Source: Campylobacterota bacterium (GTDB lineage Bacteria > Babelota > Babeliae > Babelales > RVW-14). Taken from it: DNA of 64,000 nucleotides. The stretch is from positions 47,510 through 111,509 of the forward strand of contig JACKCO010000005.1 of the NCBI GenBank assembly GCA_020633995.1, written 5' to 3'. Under the pieces are notes generated by a model. The model searched no databases and was not told the DNA's origin. It was given only the letters and a program-made list of their open reading frames with translations. The position numbers and the translations under genes are program-made. Shown one piece after another: positions 60,135 to 64,000 of the stretch; position 1 is the first letter of the stretch, and every line of letters starts with the position of its first letter.

Positions 60135-62903
60135 TTAGATCCTTGCAAGTAATTTTGCCTTATAATACCGCCAGGACTTGTATCCCCCCTTGCTTAAAAG
60201 CAAGTCTACCATTGCTGTCTTCCCACTTTCAGCAGCATATTCTAACGACGTCAGCCCGTTTTTGTCCTTAACGTTGACGTCAGCCCCCTGCTCAAGGAGA
60301 CATTTTGCAATCTCAAGATTGCCATCCCACGCTGCATGGTGCAACGGAGCTGAGCCATAGGCACACTTTATATTAAGATCTGCCCCCAATGCTGCTAGCA
60401 TTGTAACTAACTCTTTATCGCCATCCATCACAGCTCGATGAAGCAATGTAAGGCCATTGTGATGTTCACGATCAACAAAACGATCAAACAATTTTTTACA
60501 TGAACCATGAGAATCATGCATAAATAATTTTGACATGGTCCTGGTGTAATCACGTATTGGTTCTTTCGTCTGCGATGAATATGAATTTTGCGTCGAAACG
60601 TTGTCATGGCAGAGGGAAAAAACAATATCAGGATTTGCCAAACACCACGCTAAATTCTTCTGCGAATCAGGTAGTTTGCTAATTGCTTGAGAGTAGTGCC
60701 CAACAGAATGTCTACCCCGTGCAAAGTGCCCTGCGGCAAGCACCCCAAGAAGGCTATTTTGGGTAGACAACGAGCCATGTATATGCTCTTGATTTCCATC
60801 CTTACTCGACAATAAATCAAAATGATAATGCTCGGGTTCAAAGGTCCACACACATGGAGCCAGGCTTAACTCAATATACTTTACAGTTTTTTCTCCAATA
60901 ATTTTTTCACGCTCTTGATATTCAATGTCCCCATGGCCAGCACACTTCCAAAGCTTGCCAATGATATTGTCTTGAACCGTATCAACTGTTCTCTGTTCAG
61001 CTTTAACATGATGCCTAATAACTTTGCATATATCCAAAACACGACTATGCAGCGACTTATCTACAGCTTCCTGTTTTAAATTTGCCGTCAGTTCATAGCC
61101 ATGAGGCTTACCATTGATGTACATTGTATGCTCGTAAAAAACGCCATCAATACCCGAAACAAGCTCTGCCCACTGTTCATAAGCCTCTTTTGTTTGTCCT
61201 AAAGCAACAGTTGGGAAACGTACATAAAACTCTTTTAGTTCTGTCGAAAAAGCAAACCCTTGTTTTTCAAACTCACATATTTTTGAATAGCTCTGAGTCT
61301 TTTTATCAAAAAATAGCATGTTGAAAAAATTACGCAGTGCAGTTTCACCACAATCCGAAAACGTTTTACCTTTAAAACTCACTTGATTACAGTATGGCAA
61401 TATCTTTGGCAACAGCTGCCTGTGTGCCAACGTTGAAGCTACATCTTCAGCCTTAAGTTGATGTAGTTGCCCCTGCTTAATAGCATCAAGAACCCTTTCC
61501 TGATCTGCAAGCATCTGCTCCTCTGTCTGCTCAGTTGATTTCCAGCTACAAAAACTACTATTCAAAGCCGCCGGAGCCATATCCCGTATTCCATTCATCC
61601 ATTCTTGCACGTCATCTTCGGTTGTTTTTTTACTCCAGAAAAAAACACCTAAAAGCGCTTGGCTGAGTGAACATGAAAAACGCTTATCTTGGTCAACTTG
61701 TCTTAAATGTACTACGAATTCTTTGAGGTTTTTCAAAATGTTTTTCTTGCTTGCGTTAAGGGTATTGTATTTCTTAATTGCATCTTCACAACTTCTCAAT
61801 TGATCACGGTTTGCAGTAACAATGGATAACGTCCATGGTCGATCTTTATCCTCTTTTACCAACTCTCTGCCAAGCAACATTTTCACTAAATGTACTCTAT
61901 GAATGTCATTTTCTTTTGGCTTTGCCCCGCCCAACAGCTTCACTATCGCACTTTGATAACCATTAACCACTACATTGTCTTTTTTTATGACATCTACAAG
62001 CTCACTCGCTTGCTTGCAAAATTTATAAAATTGCCCCTCATCATAGGCAATAATCTGATTCATTCCATGTAAACCATGCAACCTTTTTTCAATCTCGGAA
62101 CGCAACAACATTCCTCCACCTTCTACCTGCATTGCTTGCTCAATATCAACCGCCATGCGCTCAAGTACAGCATTTGCATCAATATTTTTTTCTATCACAA
62201 GACCTACTAATTGACCAATCATGCGTGGAGTTAGATGACTAGCAACCTCTGTTTTAGCCTGTACCTGTGCAAAATTTACCCCATCATTGTTCAGGTAAAA
62301 AAGAAAATGCAGAATACGATATAACTCAACGTTATGCTCTCTGGAGGTAAAACGGTACAATGTTCTTGCAAGGTCAGTCTCGGCAAGCAAGCTTGCATGC
62401 GACAATGACAATTGTCGGTATTCAGGATTAAACAAACTATCAATCCCCTTAAATCGAGCTGCAGAAAACGGCTGATGGGCCCTTTGAGCACTTTCAACAG
62501 ATTTAATTGGATTCTGCCCGTGTGTGCTAAAAAATCTTTTGCCGATATTTGTCCGTAAAGCATGCATCTTTGATTGGACAAACATTGGAACTTTCATACC
62601 CCAATCATAGAAAGTATGCTTTGCTGGAAAACCAAAACGCAACGCAGGTTGATTTTCAACAACATTTAATTTTTTTGTTGGTACTGAATAATTTTTTACG
62701 AACTGTGTCGCAGGTGTCGTTTTCGGCAACTTAGGTCGCACCACAGTCTGCTGAGAAAACGTATGCTGAGGTCTCTGCCCACGTGAAACCAAGTTTTTTG
62801 GAGCATGAAAACTTCTGTTCAAACTCATTGTTTGAGCCTTTGGCAAATATAATACACATGCCAAAAACATCAAAATATATGAATATTTAGATAATTTTTT
62901 CAT
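60135..62903 (-). CDS. Secreted ankyrin-repeat protein with large unknown N-terminal region, 922 residues
   Basis: ATG with TGGAGG upstream. Signal peptide (YSYILMFLACVLYLPKAQT). About 780 residues follow with no recognised family; near the middle is SFKGKTFSDCGETALRNFFNMLFF, containing a DCGE motif, with later His residues, which could be part of a catalytic or metal site. The C-terminus has three ankyrin repeats (GSAPLHHAAWDGNLEIAKCLLEQGADVNVKDKNGLTSLEYAA read in segments). It is likely exported by SecA. Function unknown. Confidence 0.75.
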   Translation of the reverse strand: MKKLSKYSYILMFLACVLYLPKAQTMSLNRSFHAPKNLVSRGQRPQHTFSQQTVVRPKLPKTTPATQFVKNYSVPTKKLNVVENQPALRFGFPAKHTFYDWGMKVPMFVQSKMHALRTNIGKRFFSTHGQNPIKSVESAQRAHQPFSAARFKGIDSLFNPEYRQLSLSHASLLAETDLARTLYRFTSREHNVELYRILHFLFYLNNDGVNFAQVQAKTEVASHLTPRMIGQLVGLVIEKNIDANAVLERMAVDIEQAMQVEGGGMLLRSEIEKRLHGLHGMNQIIAYDEGQFYKFCKQASELVDVIKKDNVVVNGYQSAIVKLLGGAKPKENDIHRVHLVKMLLGRELVKEDKDRPWTLSIVTANRDQLRSCEDAIKKYNTLNASKKNILKNLKEFVVHLRQVDQDKRFSCSLSQALLGVFFWSKKTTEDDVQEWMNGIRDMAPAALNSSFCSWKSTEQTEEQMLADQERVLDAIKQGQLHQLKAEDVASTLAHRQLLPKILPYCNQVSFKGKTFSDCGETALRNFFNMLFFDKKTQSYSKICEFEKQGFAFSTELKEFYVRFPTVALGQTKEAYEQWAELVSGIDGVFYEHTMYINGKPHGYELTANLKQEAVDKSLHSRVLDICKVIRHHVKAEQRTVDTVQDNIIGKLWKCAGHGDIEYQEREKIIGEKTVKYIELSLAPCVWTFEPEHYHFDLLSSKDGNQEHIHGSLSTQNSLLGVLAAGHFARGRHSVGHYSQAISKLPDSQKNLAWCLANPDIVFSLCHDNVSTQNSYSSQTKEPIRDYTRTMSKLFMHDSHGSCKKLFDRFVDREHHNGLTLLHRAVMDGDKELVTMLAALGADLNIKCAYGSAPLHHAAWDGNLEIAKCLLEQGADVNVKDKNGLTSLEYAAESGKTAMVDLLLSKGGYKSWRYYKAKLLARI

Positions 62904-62960
62904 GATACCTCCATTTACTTTTGTGTAAACTACCTATGCCTCACTGAGCACTCATCATTT

Positions 62961-64000
62961 TTAAACAGGCTCCTGATAACCACCCTTGAGGTGCTCATAG
63001 GCGGCACGCACCTTTTTAAACATATCTTCACTTCCGCCGGGGGCATCTGGATGGTGCCGCTTAGCAAGCCTGTAATACGCTTTTTTGATGTCTCCTGATG
63101 TTGGTTTTACACCGTGTTCAAAACCCAAAACTTCAAGGCTATGATCATACCCTGTGGCCCTTGCTGTTCTTTTTTCCCTTTTTTTACAGTTAAAGAATTT
63201 ATCACTATCCCGTGCTCCGGCATCACGCAATAATGCATAAATTTTCTCATAAGTCTGACTAAAACCACCACGAGCAATTTTAAAAATGGTATAAGCAACC
63301 ATCAAATGATCTGCGGGAGTTTGCCCTCTTTTATCTGTCGCATTAACGTCGGCTCCATGCGCAATTAAAAGTTTTACTAGATCATACTCTGCACTTGTAA
63401 TTGCAAGCATTAATGGAGAAACCCCATCGTTTGCTGCAATATTAACATTTGCACCTTGTGCAAGAAGCGATTGAACCTGCCCGTAATCTTTGTTTTCAAC
63501 GGCAATCATTAAGGGCGTTCGTCCATACATATCCTGAGCATTAAGTTGTTCTTGTATGCTAGCACGCCATTCTGCTGACTGGGTAGCATCTTCGATCTTG
63601 ATTTTTCTTTTAGCACTCTTCCCTTTTGGTTCATTTTGCTGCGCTTGATTAACCTTACCAGACAGGCCAAATATATCTGCAAATATACTTTTCCAACTTG
63701 AAAAACTACGAGTCTGAATGTGAGGACGCGTATCAAATAATGGCTGACGAATGCCACATGCTGCAAAAAATCTCTTTGTTACTGACGGAGTATCTAATTT
63801 CGTCGCTACCTGTTGTTTTGATTGAACAACTGGAAATAAAGGCTTTGTCAGGACCGGCTGCTGTCTTGTACATGCTGCTTCACGCACCAATGGCAACGGC
63901 ACTTTAAACTTTGGAACCTCAACTTTTGGCGCTTGCAGTTTCACTCCCTGAGGCATTTTAGGTAAACGAGAACGTGATGGCATACTAAAACCCTTAGGTC
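62961..64000 (-). CDS. Ankyrin-repeat protein with C-terminal J domain, start outside window
   Basis: The frame is open to the right edge, and the in-frame ATG at 63983 is preceded by PKGFS, matching the position just after the signal peptide in the neighbouring gene, so the true start lies beyond 64000. Visible parts: basic/proline-rich N-terminus, two or three ankyrin repeats (TPLMIAVENKDYGQVQSLLAQGANV), and a J domain in the last ~60 residues with the intact HPD motif (AKRHHPDAPGG) and IKKAYYRLA. J domains recruit and stimulate Hsp70. The combination with ankyrin repeats suggests a secreted co-chaperone that may engage host Hsp70; that is inference. Confidence 0.82.
   Translation of the reverse strand, partial: PKGFSMPSRSRLPKMPQGVKLQAPKVEVPKFKVPLPLVREAACTRQQPVLTKPLFPVVQSKQQVATKLDTPSVTKRFFAACGIRQPLFDTRPHIQTRSFSSWKSIFADIFGLSGKVNQAQQNEPKGKSAKRKIKIEDATQSAEWRASIQEQLNAQDMYGRTPLMIAVENKDYGQVQSLLAQGANVNIAANDGVSPLMLAITSAEYDLVKLLIAHGADVNATDKRGQTPADHLMVAYTIFKIARGGFSQTYEKIYALLRDAGARDSDKFFNCKKREKRTARATGYDHSLEVLGFEHGVKPTSGDIKKAYYRLAKRHHPDAPGGSEDMFKKVRAAYEHLKGGYQEPV

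Noticed and set aside
1..64000. tRNA, rRNA and riboswitch genes
   Set aside because: Intergenic regions were read on both strands for tRNA cloverleaf landmarks and rRNA-like sequence; none was found.

Overview
The window most likely comes from a member of the Dependentiae (candidate phylum TM6, class Babeliae), obligate intracellular bacteria of protists. This is inferred from gene content, not from a marker-gene tree. The indicators are three nucleotide-transporter (ATP/ADP translocase) genes, many secreted ankyrin-repeat proteins, signal-peptide proteins with eukaryote-like short motifs, and an otherwise ordinary set of Gram-negative housekeeping genes. No rRNA, tRNA, CRISPR array, transposase or integrase was found.

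Layout. 1-1364: 3' part of an OPT-family transporter. 1.5-4.0 kb: an XRE/S24-like regulator with a consensus promoter, a repeat-rich gap, then rpsF-rpsR behind a leader that fits the S6:S18 autoregulatory RNA. 3.8-5.5 kb: the 3' end of rpsR and its terminator are duplicated, and a single DUF4143-type ATPase gene sits between the copies. 5.5-12.0 kb: four minus-strand secreted proteins sharing a short KLKM-type motif; one has a WH2-like segment plus an acidic tryptophan tail and another has a polyproline run. 12.3-16.6 kb: typA, REP-like palindromes around a GIY-YIG gene, and an NhaC-type antiporter. 16.7-29 kb: a DUF721/DciA gene, a TPR protein, murG, an M48 peptidase, then lgt-dnaG-rpoD-glycosyltransferase and truA-cdsA. 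29-31.7 kb: an unknown gene coupled to an ankyrin protein that ends in two HU/IHF-like domains. 31.7-37.4 kb: acs, a degenerate amidase, and a translationally coupled amino-acid ABC transporter operon preceded by a histidine-rich leader peptide absent from ordinary gene calls. 37.6-43.5 kb: NfeD/stomatin pair, small membrane proteins, an ABC-F ATPase, rdgB and a uvrC lacking its C-terminal HhH region. 43.5-50.3 kb: three NTT translocases, an RRM protein and atpDC. 50.6-56.2 kb: secA, a PQ-loop protein, a NurA-type nuclease and ychF. 56.2-64.0 kb: four consecutive ankyrin proteins, the last a fusion to a J domain that runs off the window.

How it fits together. The organism seems to import host ATP (NTTs) and amino acids (ABC transporter, OPT protein) while keeping an F1 beta/epsilon pair. 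It exports proteins through SecA; at least seven genes here encode proteins with signal peptides and ankyrin or actin-regulator-like features that could act on the host. The most notable candidates for undescribed biology are the possible actin-nucleation-promoting secreted cluster (5.5-12 kb), the ankyrin-HU fusion (29.8-31.7 kb), the histidine leader/transport operon (34.3-37.4 kb) and the rpsR 3'-end duplication around the ATPase gene.
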